Notes under the pieces: model-generated
The model's database searches: none
The model's input: the letters and a program-made list of their open reading frames with translations, nothing else
Told to the model about the DNA's origin: nothing
Shown here: positions 8,880-16,349 of the stretch, one piece after another
Layout: the number at the start of each line of letters is the position of its first letter
How positions within the stretch are numbered: position 1 is the first letter of the stretch
NCBI GenBank assembly: GCA_910583735.1
Contig: CAJTXS010000008.1
Span: forward strand, 1 to 56,259
Direction of reading: 5' to 3'
From: an uncultured Christensenella sp.
GTDB taxonomy: Bacteria > Bacillota > Clostridia > Christensenellales > UBA3700
DNA length: 56,259 nt
Made by a program: the position numbers and the translations under genes

Positions 8880-9890
8880 TTACAGTAATTTCACGCCGGC
8901 GGCGAGGCAAGTGTCCAATGTGGATTTATCCCATATGGACGCCTGTACTTCTCCAATATGCGCTTTACCCAGCAATAGCATGCAAAGTCGCGATTGACCG
9001 ATGCCTCCGCCCATCGTCAGAGGCAGCTTGCCCTCGGACAAATCTTTATGGAAAGGCAATTTCAGCCTGTCCTCGCAGCCCGATTCTTTGAGCTGCGCGC
9101 CGAGGGATTGAGCGTCTACTCTGATGCCCATGGACGATACCTCGAATGCGCAGTCGAGCACTTCGTTGTAAAAGATTATATCGCCGTTGAGCTTCCAGTC
9201 GTCATAATCGGGCGCTCTTCCGTCATGTCTTATGCCCGATGCGAGCGCGCCGCCTATCTGCATTATAAATGCGCAGCCGCCGCATGTTTTGATATACTTA
9301 TTCTCGCGTTCCTTGGGGGATAATAACGGATATTTATCCTCCAGCTCTTGGGTAGTTATGAATTTGACATCGCGGCTCAGCGTAACTTTTATGTCTCCGA
9401 AAGTATCTTTGACATAGTCCAGTGTATCGCAGATTGCCGCCACAATGGATTTTACGGTAGATTTAAGATAATCTATGTTGCGAGTTTCGGGCGTGATTAT
9501 CTTCTCCCAATCCCATTGGTCTACATATATCGAGTGGAGATTGCTAAGCTCTTCGTCGCGCCGTATGGCGTTCATGTCCGCGTAGAGTCCCGTCAGGGGC
9601 TTGAATCCATAGTCTCTGAGCGCTTGCCTCTTCCACTTTGCCAAGCTGTGTACTACTTGAGCGGTGGTCTCGGTCTCCGCTATGTCGAACGATACAGGAC
9701 GCTCAATGCCGTTTAGGTCGTCGTTAAGCCCTGTGGCAGGGTCTACGAATAAGGGCGCAGATACGCGAATCAAATCAAGCGCCTTGGAAAGGTTGTCCGC
9801 AAATTTCAGTTTAATCATGCCTATGGCGCGTTGCGTCTCGTATAGGTCAAGCGCGCTGCGGTAGCCTGTCGGGATATAAGTCTTACTCAT
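8880..9890 (-). CDS. asnA: Aspartate--ammonia ligase (asparagine synthetase A)
   Basis: Makes asparagine from aspartate, ammonia and ATP, in contrast to glutamine-using AsnB. The protein (336 aa from the chosen start) matches AsnA length (~330-340) and class II aminoacyl-tRNA-synthetase-like fold: YETQRAIGMIKLKFADNLSKAL, PLFVDPATGLNDDLNG, HSIYVDQWDWEKII, and the C-terminal GGGIGQSRLCMLLLGKAHIGEVQ. The ORF is open 18 codons further upstream, but ATG at 9890 is chosen because AAGGAG lies just before it and the upstream codons fall inside a leader hairpin (9916-9951). First gene of asnA-glnN. Its own consensus promoter (9976-10004) and structured leader make it a member of the hairpin-leader set described for gltB and carA. 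Confidence 0.96.
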   Translation of the reverse strand: MSKTYIPTGYRSALDLYETQRAIGMIKLKFADNLSKALDLIRVSAPLFVDPATGLNDDLNGIERPVSFDIAETETTAQVVHSLAKWKRQALRDYGFKPLTGLYADMNAIRRDEELSNLHSIYVDQWDWEKIITPETRNIDYLKSTVKSIVAAICDTLDYVKDTFGDIKVTLSRDVKFITTQELEDKYPLLSPKERENKYIKTCGGCAFIMQIGGALASGIRHDGRAPDYDDWKLNGDIIFYNEVLDCAFEVSSMGIRVDAQSLGAQLKESGCEDRLKLPFHKDLSEGKLPLTMGGGIGQSRLCMLLLGKAHIGEVQASIWDKSTLDTCLAAGVKLL

Positions 9891-9915
9891 GTTAGTGCTC
9901 CTTGGCGGAAATAGA

Positions 9916-9951
9916 AACGGCGTCGCAGAAGTTACCTTCCGCAACGCCGTT
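9916..9951 (-). promoter_or_regulatory. asnA leader hairpin with GNRA tetraloop
   Basis: Sixteen-bp stem: 9936-9951 with 9916-9931, loop GUAA read on the minus strand. Two positions are G.U pairs in minus-strand RNA but C-A mismatches on the plus strand, so the RNA is asnA-sense. It starts at about +19 and carries the same AACGGCGT-type stem as the gltB and carA leaders but no terminal U-run. Confidence 0.75.
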
Positions 9952-9975
9952 GTTGCCGCGATTATTTATACCGCT

Positions 9976-10004
9976 ATTGTAGTATTGCAGTCGGCGATTG
10001 TCAA
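9976..10004 (-). promoter_or_regulatory. Sigma-A promoter of asnA-glnN
   Basis: Minus-strand TTGACA (9999-10004), 17-bp spacer, TACAAT (9976-9981). Perfect -35 and near-consensus -10; predicted start near 9969. Confidence 0.8.
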
Positions 10005-10141
10005 TGATTTTGCAGCTGAAAAATAAAAAAATTTTTCAATCGACGTATGCTTATTTTTATTAAAATTTATAATCTTTTATACAAATGACCGTAAGTTAAT
10101 CGAATATTAAAAATGATTTTGCCGCCGCAAGTCATATTTGA

Positions 10142-10171
10142 TTGAGCGCAGGTCGTGCGATAGGGTATAAT
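10142..10171 (+). promoter_or_regulatory. Promoter of the nitroreductase gene
   Basis: TTGAGC (10142-10147), 18-bp spacer, TATAAT (10166-10171), about 50 bp before the start codon. Confidence 0.6.
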
Positions 10172-10220
10172 TACTTTGTACTCAATAAGAGTTTGATTAA
10201 TAAAAGTAATGGTGAAAGTA

Positions 10221-10742
10221 ATGAACTACCGAGATATTATAGCGGATAGATACTCCGTGCGTAAATTCAGAGATGAAAAGCTGTCCAAGGAAGTAATGGA
10301 TAAGATAGTAGAGGCAGGACATCTTGCCCCTACGGCTTGCAATCTCCAACCGCAGCGCATATTGGTCATTGACGGGGACGAGACGCTTGCAAGACTGAAA
10401 GAGTGTACTCGCTGCCATTTTGACGCGCCTACGGCTATGTTGGTGTGTTACGACAAGTCGGAGTGTTGGACGAGGAAATATGACGGTAAGAGCAGCGGAG
10501 AGATAGACGCGTCTATCGTGACTACCTATATGATGCTTGCCGCGTGGGACTTAGGCGTGGGCTCTACTTGGGTAATGCACTTTAATCCGCAGGCAATGAG
10601 GGAAAAGATGGCTCTGCCGGACAGTCTCGAGCCTGTTGCGCTGTTGGTTATGGGATATGCAGCCGATGACGCCAAGCCTTATAGCGGTCACTATGAGTTT
10701 AAGGATATAAAAGATACTGTCTTCTACAATAGATTTAAGTAA
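10221..10742 (+). CDS. Nitroreductase-family FMN oxidoreductase
   Basis: A 173-aa flavoprotein of the nitroreductase fold, probably a homodimer using FMN and NAD(P)H; natural substrate not predictable. Visible landmarks: RYSVRKFRDEKLSKEVMDKI (FMN-phosphate Arg and Ser near the N-terminus), AGHLAPTACNLQPQR (the AP-S/T-xxNxQP motif), DASIVTTYMMLAAWDLGVGSTWV (helix with Gly-rich turn) and LLVMGYAADD near the end. I start at ATG 10221 because the preceding GGTGAAAG is the better ribosome binding site; ATG 10209 adds four residues. It stands alone between the asnA promoter and a long non-coding spacer. The short form (~170 aa) is typical of clostridial members. Confidence 0.92.
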   Translation: MNYRDIIADRYSVRKFRDEKLSKEVMDKIVEAGHLAPTACNLQPQRILVIDGDETLARLKECTRCHFDAPTAMLVCYDKSECWTRKYDGKSSGEIDASIVTTYMMLAAWDLGVGSTWVMHFNPQAMREKMALPDSLEPVALLVMGYAADDAKPYSGHYEFKDIKDTVFYNRFK

Positions 10743-11481
10743 ATAGTATAATTTGATCTATTTCGCGGTAATCAGTATAGCAATGCTAAAGAATAATTCG
10801 AAATTGAATTAATAGTCTAAGACTATATAACTGCCGCGGGCAGCTAAACTCGTATGCTAATCTCTGTTAAATCTGTCGCAATTAATATTTATATTATTTT
10901 GCGGCTTTTTATTGCATGGCAACGTGCCGGCGAGAAGATTGATTGTGATAAGTTAAATAAAATTTGATTGTTAGGGCGCGTCGCATAATATTATTCGGTC
11001 TTATTTCAGTTAATATTAATATAATAAGACGCGGTAGATTATCATCGCATATTACTCCGATGATCAATTATGTGTCGGTAGTTTAACATGTAATTATCCA
11101 AGTACGACTCCGCTTAAAAATATTTTTATAAAGTTAATAAATTGCATTATTAGGGCGTGTGCCGTTGCACTATTATTCGTGAATTGCCTTTATAGGCGTC
11201 GAGTGAGCGGCGCAGATCAATAAATAGTTTTACTTAAAAAACTTAGTTGCTTCAAAAGACTTTATTACTAAAAATCAGTGTTGCTGTAACAGCATTTATC
11301 GGTATGTCGACCTGTTTTTTAATGTAAAATATATAAAAAAGCATTATTAGGGCGCGCCATGTTGCTATATAAGTACGGTAAAGTAATAAGACGCAGATAA
11401 ACATACCGTCTTGCGACGGCTTGTATTGATCGTATGCGGAATGAGATTTACCCGATATATGCAAAAATATTTTTTACGAAG
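10743..11481. other. AT-rich spacer with three diverged repeats
   Basis: About 740 bp without a believable gene between the nitroreductase and TetR genes. It contains three diverged copies of a short element starting TTAGGGCG at 10971, 11150 and 11347, each ending in a GCGCAGAT-like or GACGCAGAT-like box. ORFs here are short and show no domain signal. Confidence 0.5.
10971..11400. repeat. Three-copy degenerate element (TTAGGGCG...RCGCAGAT)
   Basis: Copies begin at 10971, 11150 and 11347 (spacing 179 and 197 bp). Copies 2 and 3 share the 14-mer GCATTATTAGGGCG. Each runs about 50-70 bp to a closing GACGCGGTAGAT, GGCGCAGAT or GACGCAGAT. The interior is poorly conserved. Confidence 0.4.
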
Positions 11482-11540
11482 TTGACAATGCGAATTAATA
11501 TCGGTTATAATATATCTAATGTTATATAACATATGTTATA
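11482..11540 (+). promoter_or_regulatory. TetR-operon promoter with three-half-site operator
   Basis: TTGACA (11482-11487), 18-bp spacer, TATAAT (11506-11511). Just downstream two perfect palindromes overlap: ATGTTATATAACAT (11519-11532) and TATAACATATGTTATA (11525-11540), giving three alternating ATGTTAT half-sites around the transcription start. This is a good autorepression site for the TetR protein it precedes. Confidence 0.65.
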
Positions 11541-11554
11541 AAAGGAGAAATATT

Positions 11555-12127
11555 ATGCCGCCTAAGGTTAAGTATGAAAAAAGTCAAATAATCGATGCGG
11601 CCGTGCAACTTGTAAGGGAGAGCGGACTGGAAAATCTCACGGCGAGGAGATTGGCAGGCAAGCTTGGGTGTTCGGTATGTCCGATATTTACCGTATTTAA
11701 GAGTATGGAAGAGGTCGCGGACGACACTATGGAAGCAATCAGACACATCTACAACGGTTATGTCGCAGAGGGATTAAAGAGCAAGCCCGCTTTTAAGGGA
11801 GTGGGGCAGCAGTATATTGCCTTTGCAGTAAGGGAGCCTAAGCTCTTCGAAACCTTATTTATGCGTAAGCAAGCAGATATACCGTCTGATAAAATCTTAG
11901 CGAGCATAGAAGATAATTACAATGTAATACTCCAATCGATAGAAGATGAGTACGGCTTGGACGAAGCTAAGTCCAAGCAGTTGTATTTGCACATGTGGAT
12001 ATATACTCACGGCATTGCCGCGCTGTGCGTAAGCGGAATGTGCTCTTTTCGAGCAGAGGAGATGGGCGATATGCTCACGCAGTGCTTTAAGGGCATGATT
12101 AAGGAGATAGCGGGAGAAGAGAAATGA
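11555..12127 (+). CDS. TetR-family transcriptional regulator
   Basis: A 190-aa dimeric repressor. Residues ~1-50 form the TetR HTH: YEKSQIIDAAVQLVRESGLENLTARRLAGKLGCSVCPIFTVF, the canonical helix 1 to helix 3 spacing ending in the F-x-x-K/F turn. The rest is an all-helical ligand-binding domain with several cysteines and methionines (HMWIYTHGIAALCVSGMCSF, a TetR C-terminal domain pattern). The ATG at 11555 follows AAAGGAG; the 12 codons before it in the open frame overlap the operator and are not used. Its stop overlaps the ATG of the ABC ATPase gene (ATGA), so regulator, ATPase and probably the permease are one operon controlled by the palindromes at 11519-11540. Confidence 0.93.
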   Translation: MPPKVKYEKSQIIDAAVQLVRESGLENLTARRLAGKLGCSVCPIFTVFKSMEEVADDTMEAIRHIYNGYVAEGLKSKPAFKGVGQQYIAFAVREPKLFETLFMRKQADIPSDKILASIEDNYNVILQSIEDEYGLDEAKSKQLYLHMWIYTHGIAALCVSGMCSFRAEEMGDMLTQCFKGMIKEIAGEEK

Positions 12128-12816
12128 TCAGATTGCAATCCGTCAATAAGAATTACGGTAGCGGAAGCGGTATGACCTGCGCTCTTAAGGACGTGACGGT
12201 AGATATCGACGAAGGCAGCTTTACAGTAATATTGGGCGCCTCGGGCTCGGGAAAATCCACATTGCTCAACGTCGTATCGGGTTTGGAGCGTGTCGACAGC
12301 GGAAAAATACTGTTCGGCGACGCCGATATTGCATCGATGGGCGATAAAGAACTCACTTTATTCAGGCGTCGCAGCGTGGGACTTATATTTCAACAATACT
12401 ACCTTATTCAGAGTATGAATGTCGAAGCCAATGTCAAGATGGGCGCAGACCTTGTCCGCAACACTCAATATAAGGAGATTATTGATGCTGTCGGACTGAG
12501 CGATAAGCTTGACAAGTATCCGAGCGAACTGTCGGGCGGAGAGCAGCAGAGAGTTGCAATCGCTCGCGCTTTGGCAAAAAAGCCGCGCGTACTATTTGCT
12601 GACGAGCCGACCGGCGCGCTCGACGAGGCGACGGGCAGGCAAATCCTCGACTTTATCGGCAAGCTGCACGGTCAAGGCAATCTTACCGTAATAATGGTCA
12701 CTCATAACGCCAATATCGCGCAGATGGCGGATAAGGTAATCTATATGAACAGCGGACGTATCGAGCGCGTCACTATTAATAAATTAAAGAAATCCGCTTG
12801 CGAAATAGAGTGGTAG
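12124..12816 (+). CDS. ABC transporter ATP-binding protein (MacB/LolD-like)
   Basis: A 230-aa nucleotide-binding subunit that couples ATP hydrolysis to an FtsX-type permease. Walker A is GASGSGKST (residues ~39-47), the Q-loop follows FRRRSVGLIFQQYYL, the signature is LSGGEQQRVAIARAL, Walker B is VLFADEPTGALDE, and the H-loop is VTHNANIAQMAD. The F-Q-Q and GALD sequences are characteristic of the MacB/LolD/SalX class that expels peptides, antibiotics or lipoproteins. Length is normal. It overlaps the TetR gene and is followed by a 700-bp gap before the permease, which is unusual because these two subunits are normally adjacent. Efflux is the likely direction; the substrate is unknown. Confidence 0.95.
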   Translation: MIRLQSVNKNYGSGSGMTCALKDVTVDIDEGSFTVILGASGSGKSTLLNVVSGLERVDSGKILFGDADIASMGDKELTLFRRRSVGLIFQQYYLIQSMNVEANVKMGADLVRNTQYKEIIDAVGLSDKLDKYPSELSGGEQQRVAIARALAKKPRVLFADEPTGALDEATGRQILDFIGKLHGQGNLTVIMVTHNANIAQMADKVIYMNSGRIERVTINKLKKSACEIEW

Positions 12817-13515
12817 GGAGCAATAGCGATTGCAAATTATAGCCTTAAGCATAAAAGTTATACGGTATAGGCATGCAATATGTCTTGCAAAGATGCTGTA
12901 TGACAGACGGCATAATATGGCGCCTAAGGCAAACGGCGATTAACTTATAGTTACGCGGGTACTCGATTTCAACAGATACGCCTTTAGCAATCTGTATTGT
13001 ATGTAACATAGTTAAGTTTACCCTAAGAGCGGTTGCGCTATATAGGCTAAACATAAACCGAAGGCAAAGATGCTTTAAGTCGCAGAACTTTTAGGGCGAG
13101 AAATTTCAAGGATAGTTGTCGGATGTCCATTGAGATTGATTGCCCGAACAGTCCGTAATCAATAGATAGACCTTAAACAGTATGCTTTATTCGTTATATT
13201 TATTAAACTCGATTATGGTTGCACACTGTTGCGTCAATACAGGTTAAGGGCGGGCTTGTTAAGGAAGCTATAAGCGTTATCGGGATAAAAGTCGAGATAC
13301 TGTATGCGGAAAAATACCTCTTAGGCGAGCAATACAGATATACGCTTAAGGCTTATTAAAGCGTCGTAGAGGTTAAATCTTTATTAATAATGTGCCGCTA
13401 TTGATTGTGCACAATGCCGCAGACCATTAATTGACGTATATCAACGGCTTAATATCGGTAGCTATAGCGTTGAGCATATAAAAATCGTAGCTTGCAGGTA
13501 TATCGGAGATAGGTA
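12817..13515. other. Gap inside the ABC operon, possible decayed coding sequence
   Basis: 699 bp with no intact gene between ATPase and permease. A 50-codon open stretch at about 13208-13360 reads like protein (its end is EILYAEKYLLGEQYRYTLKAY minus one residue, then stop) but has no start or ribosome binding site. This hints at a degraded gene or permease segment, but I cannot name a homologue. Confidence 0.35.
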
Positions 13516-14652
13516 ATGATTATAAGTATTAAAGATTCTTTTAAGTTAATCGGGGTGGCAGTGATGACATGTTGCGCCGTATTGGTATGCAACCTGTTCG
13601 TCAATTATCTCATAGATGTATCCGCTATCGAGGATAGCATTGTCGACGTCTCGATGATTGCGCTGTATAATGCGCAGGTAGCGACGGCTAAAGTCGTCTG
13701 CGCGGTTAGCGGCGGATGTCTTATCATCACTACGGTCATTACGCTCTTTTTCTATATCGGCAGATATGTGGAGAGGCGGGCAAGGGATATAGGTATACTT
13801 AAGGCTATGGGCTATACCGATATTCAGATAGCATCGCGCTTTGCAATATTCGGCTTGAGCGCTTTGCTCGGCTGCGCGGTAGGTTACGCCCTGTCCTATG
13901 CGCTTATGCCTGCTTTTTACGCCGCGCAGAGCAAGGATATGATATCTTTATCATTTAGCTTTAATCCCATCACCTTACTCATTATCTTGCTCCCGCCGAC
14001 AGTATTTTCCGCGCTGGCTATACTGTGGGCTTATCGCAAAATGAGGTTGCCTGTCGTAGACTTGCTCAAAGAAAGGCGCAATGTAAAAGTTAAGATTCGC
14101 TCGCGTAATAAGTTGTGCAAATCTTTCCTCATGCAGCTTGCGCTCAATTCGCTTGCTTGCAATAAAGGACTGGTATTCTTTATGGCGTTTTCCTCTTTCT
14201 GCTTCTCGTCGATGACGCAGATGTCGATAAGTATGACGGATATAAGCGGCGTTATGTTTTCCGTAATGATTCTTGTTATAGGACTCACGCTCGCGTTCAT
14301 GACATTGTTAATGTCGCTAAGCTCTGTCGTGAAAAATCATGCTCGGGACATTGCGGTTATGAACGCTTGCGGCTGGAATTATACCGATTGTTCGAGGGCG
14401 CTGATCGGCGCGTACAGACCTGTAGCTTGGTTGGGTTTTGCGATAGGCAGCGGCTATCAGTACGGCTTGCTAAAGATTGCCGTAGAAGTAATATTCAAGA
14501 GCGTAGAGGGTGTAAATCAATTTAATTTCGATTGGGTGGCGCTGGCAATATCCGCGGCATCTTTCGCGCTTGTATACGAATTGATACTGTATGTCTATAG
14601 GCTTAAACTTAAACGTACAACTCTTAAAAGCATAGTCGGTTCAGACGCTTAA
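13516..14652 (+). CDS. FtsX-like ABC transporter permease
   Basis: A 378-aa integral membrane protein, likely partner of the ATPase at 12124. An N-terminal helix (residues ~10-32) is followed by a short outside segment, then the FtsX core: a helix near 60-82, the cytoplasmic coupling sequence RRARDIGILKAMGYTDIQIA, two further helices, and a second half with three or four more helices and another coupling-like sequence, NHARDIAVMNACGWNYTDCSRAL minus its ends. Two FtsX-like halves fit a complete small permease of the antimicrobial-peptide exporter kind. However, full-length MacB-type permeases are longer, and the 700-bp gap upstream could be a lost 5' part. It has a GGAGAT ribosome binding site seven bases before ATG. 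Confidence 0.8.
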   Translation: MIISIKDSFKLIGVAVMTCCAVLVCNLFVNYLIDVSAIEDSIVDVSMIALYNAQVATAKVVCAVSGGCLIITTVITLFFYIGRYVERRARDIGILKAMGYTDIQIASRFAIFGLSALLGCAVGYALSYALMPAFYAAQSKDMISLSFSFNPITLLIILLPPTVFSALAILWAYRKMRLPVVDLLKERRNVKVKIRSRNKLCKSFLMQLALNSLACNKGLVFFMAFSSFCFSSMTQMSISMTDISGVMFSVMILVIGLTLAFMTLLMSLSSVVKNHARDIAVMNACGWNYTDCSRALIGAYRPVAWLGFAIGSGYQYGLLKIAVEVIFKSVEGVNQFNFDWVALAISAASFALVYELILYVYRLKLKRTTLKSIVGSDA

Positions 14653-14750
14653 TACGACGTGATTTTTTTCATGTTTTTTTCTTAAAAGTACTACCATGTA
14701 TGAATTTTTCTCGGCGAAAACTCATACATGTATGGAAAATCGCACGTCAT
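14653..14750 (+). terminator. Large imperfect hairpin after the ABC permease
   Basis: CATGTATGA (14695-14703) pairs with TCATACATG (14722-14730), with an inner TTTTC/GAAAA extension. Outer arms GACGTGATTTT and AAAATCGCACGTC add further pairs. It starts a few bases after the permease stop and has T-runs on the 5' side, so it probably ends transcription in one or both directions. The arms match the terminator at 5041-5085. Confidence 0.55.
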
Positions 14751-15156
14751 ATGCGCGCTGCAATATAAGTAACTTTAGCATTGCGATATTCGTTTGCAAA
14801 AATTAGTATCGATTGATTAGTTATCATTATAAGTAAAACGGATTAATTTTAAGAGTCTTTATTGACGTAATGATATTCGGATTAGCGGATAAGAGGGGCG
14901 TCGAATATATCAGCCGCACGCGGGAGCGATAAGCAATGCGACGGATAACTTATGTATAACATGTTTTAACGGAATTACCTTAAGTTAAAGAATACATCGA
15001 GCTGCGAGCGGACAGAGCGGCGAAGCCTACGACGCATATCTTCGGGCTTTATATGCTCATATGAGTTTATGCGGATTTCTTTTTTTATAAATTGAGAGGT
15101 CTATTGCTCTATAATCAAGCGGACAAAAATATTATCGATAAAGTCAGTCCGTTTAA
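14751..15156. other. Intergenic stretch before the gltB promoter
   Basis: About 400 bp, AT-rich, no believable gene. A CGCATA...TATGCG inverted repeat followed by T7 (near 15035-15087) may be another terminator. Confidence 0.4.
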
Positions 15157-15185
15157 TTTACATTATAAGTTGCTTATGATATCAT
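15157..15185 (+). promoter_or_regulatory. Sigma-A promoter of the glutamate synthase operon
   Basis: TTTACA (15157-15162), 17-bp spacer, TATCAT (15180-15185); predicted start about 15192, six bases before the leader hairpin. Confidence 0.65.
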
Positions 15186-15197
15186 AGAGAGCAGAAC

Positions 15198-15249
15198 AAA
15201 GGCGTTCGTAACAAGGGCTTAGTGCCCCATGTTGCGAGCGTCTTTTTTT
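15198..15249 (+). promoter_or_regulatory. gltB leader hairpin with U-run (candidate attenuator)
   Basis: AAAGGCGTTCGTAAC (15198-15212) pairs along all 15 bases with GTTGCGAGCGTCTTT (15231-15245); three of the pairs are G.U and form only in sense RNA. The loop contains an inner GGGC/GCCC stem (15215-15227). The stem is followed by a T-run to 15249, so it has the form of an intrinsic terminator placed before the first gene, at about +6. Confidence 0.75.
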
Positions 15250-15271
15250 ATGCAAAAAGGAGAGTGTAGCT

Positions 15272-16348
15272 ATGCTCGAAGGTCAAGTACGCATACCCTC
15301 GGGATGCGCCGTCAGCGGATTTATTAATAGGGACAGATCGCTTACCGACGGCTCGCGCATTATTAAGTCCATAGCATGTATGCACGATCGCTCCAACGGC
15401 TTGGGCGGAGGATTCGCAGCTTACGGAATTTATCCCGAGTATAAAGATTATTATGCGTTGCACGTATTTTACGACAATTCGGATGTCAAGGCGGAATGCG
15501 AGAAGTTCATCGACAAGCACTTTGACATTGTCAATCTTTCCAAGATACCCGTGCGCAAGACGCCTAAGATAATCGACGAGCCGCTCATATGGAGATACTT
15601 CGTTAAGCCTCTTCCCACAAAGCTCGCTTCCAGCCAATTGGATGAGCGGGAATTTACAGTCAAGTGCGTATTTAAGATTAACAGCTATATAAAGGGCGCG
15701 TATGTCTTTTCCTGCGGCAAGAATATGGGCGCGTTTAAGGCCGTGGGATATCCAGAGGACGTAGGCGAGTTCTATAGACTGGATGAATACGCGGGGTACA
15801 GTTGGATAGCTCACGGCAGATATCCCACCAATACGCCCGGGTGGTGGGGAGGAGCGCACCCCTTCTGCCTACTTGACATAGCCGTAGTGCACAACGGCGA
15901 GATTTCTTCCTACGACGCCAATCGCAGAGAGATAGAGATGTTCGGATATAAATGCAACTTACAGACCGACACCGAGGTAATTACGTATATCTTCGATTAT
16001 CTTGTGCGCAAGACAGGCATGAACTACAAGGAAGCTTGCGATGTGATTGCGGCTCCTTTTTGGAATAAAATCGAGGCGATGGACATTAAGGAGAGAGAAT
16101 ACTGCAAGTATCTGCGTCGCAACTTCGACAGCCTGCTGATTACGGGACCCTTCTCGCTTATAGTCGGATACGAGGGCGGATTGATAGGTATCAACGACAG
16201 GCTGAAATTGCGCTCGATGGTAGTCGCGGAAAAGGGAAAGACTGTGTATATGGCAAGCGAAGAGTGCGCTATCAGAGCCATCGAGAGCAATCCCGATACG
16301 GTATACGCGCCTAAAGGCGGACAGCCTGTTATTGCGGAGGCGGAATAA
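15272..16348 (+). CDS. Glutamate synthase, amidotransferase piece (GltB domain 1)
   Basis: Class II glutamine amidotransferase subunit of a split, archaeal-style glutamate synthase: it releases ammonia from glutamine for reductive amination of 2-oxoglutarate by the next gene product. At 358 aa it corresponds to the first domain of one-piece GltB. The nucleophile is Cys12 (IPSGCAVSGF), so an 11-residue propeptide must be removed. Supporting motifs are SWIAHGRYPTNTPGWWGGAHPF, VHNGEISSYDANR and LQTDTEVITYIFD, the usual class II Arg, Asn-Gly and Asp sites. It starts at ATG after AAAGGAGAG. It is the first gene of a three-gene operon and lies behind a terminator-like hairpin, which suggests attenuation. 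No gltD is nearby. Confidence 0.92.
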   Translation: MLEGQVRIPSGCAVSGFINRDRSLTDGSRIIKSIACMHDRSNGLGGGFAAYGIYPEYKDYYALHVFYDNSDVKAECEKFIDKHFDIVNLSKIPVRKTPKIIDEPLIWRYFVKPLPTKLASSQLDEREFTVKCVFKINSYIKGAYVFSCGKNMGAFKAVGYPEDVGEFYRLDEYAGYSWIAHGRYPTNTPGWWGGAHPFCLLDIAVVHNGEISSYDANRREIEMFGYKCNLQTDTEVITYIFDYLVRKTGMNYKEACDVIAAPFWNKIEAMDIKEREYCKYLRRNFDSLLITGPFSLIVGYEGGLIGINDRLKLRSMVVAEKGKTVYMASEECAIRAIESNPDTVYAPKGGQPVIAEAE

Positions 16349-16349
16349 T

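Noticed and set aside
15186..15271. Canonical ANTAR dual-hexaloop target in the gltB leader
   Set aside because: Only about six bases separate the predicted start from the terminator stem; the inner loop is UUAGU, not AxxGxx, and there is no second hexaloop hairpin. The carA and asnA leaders also lack it.
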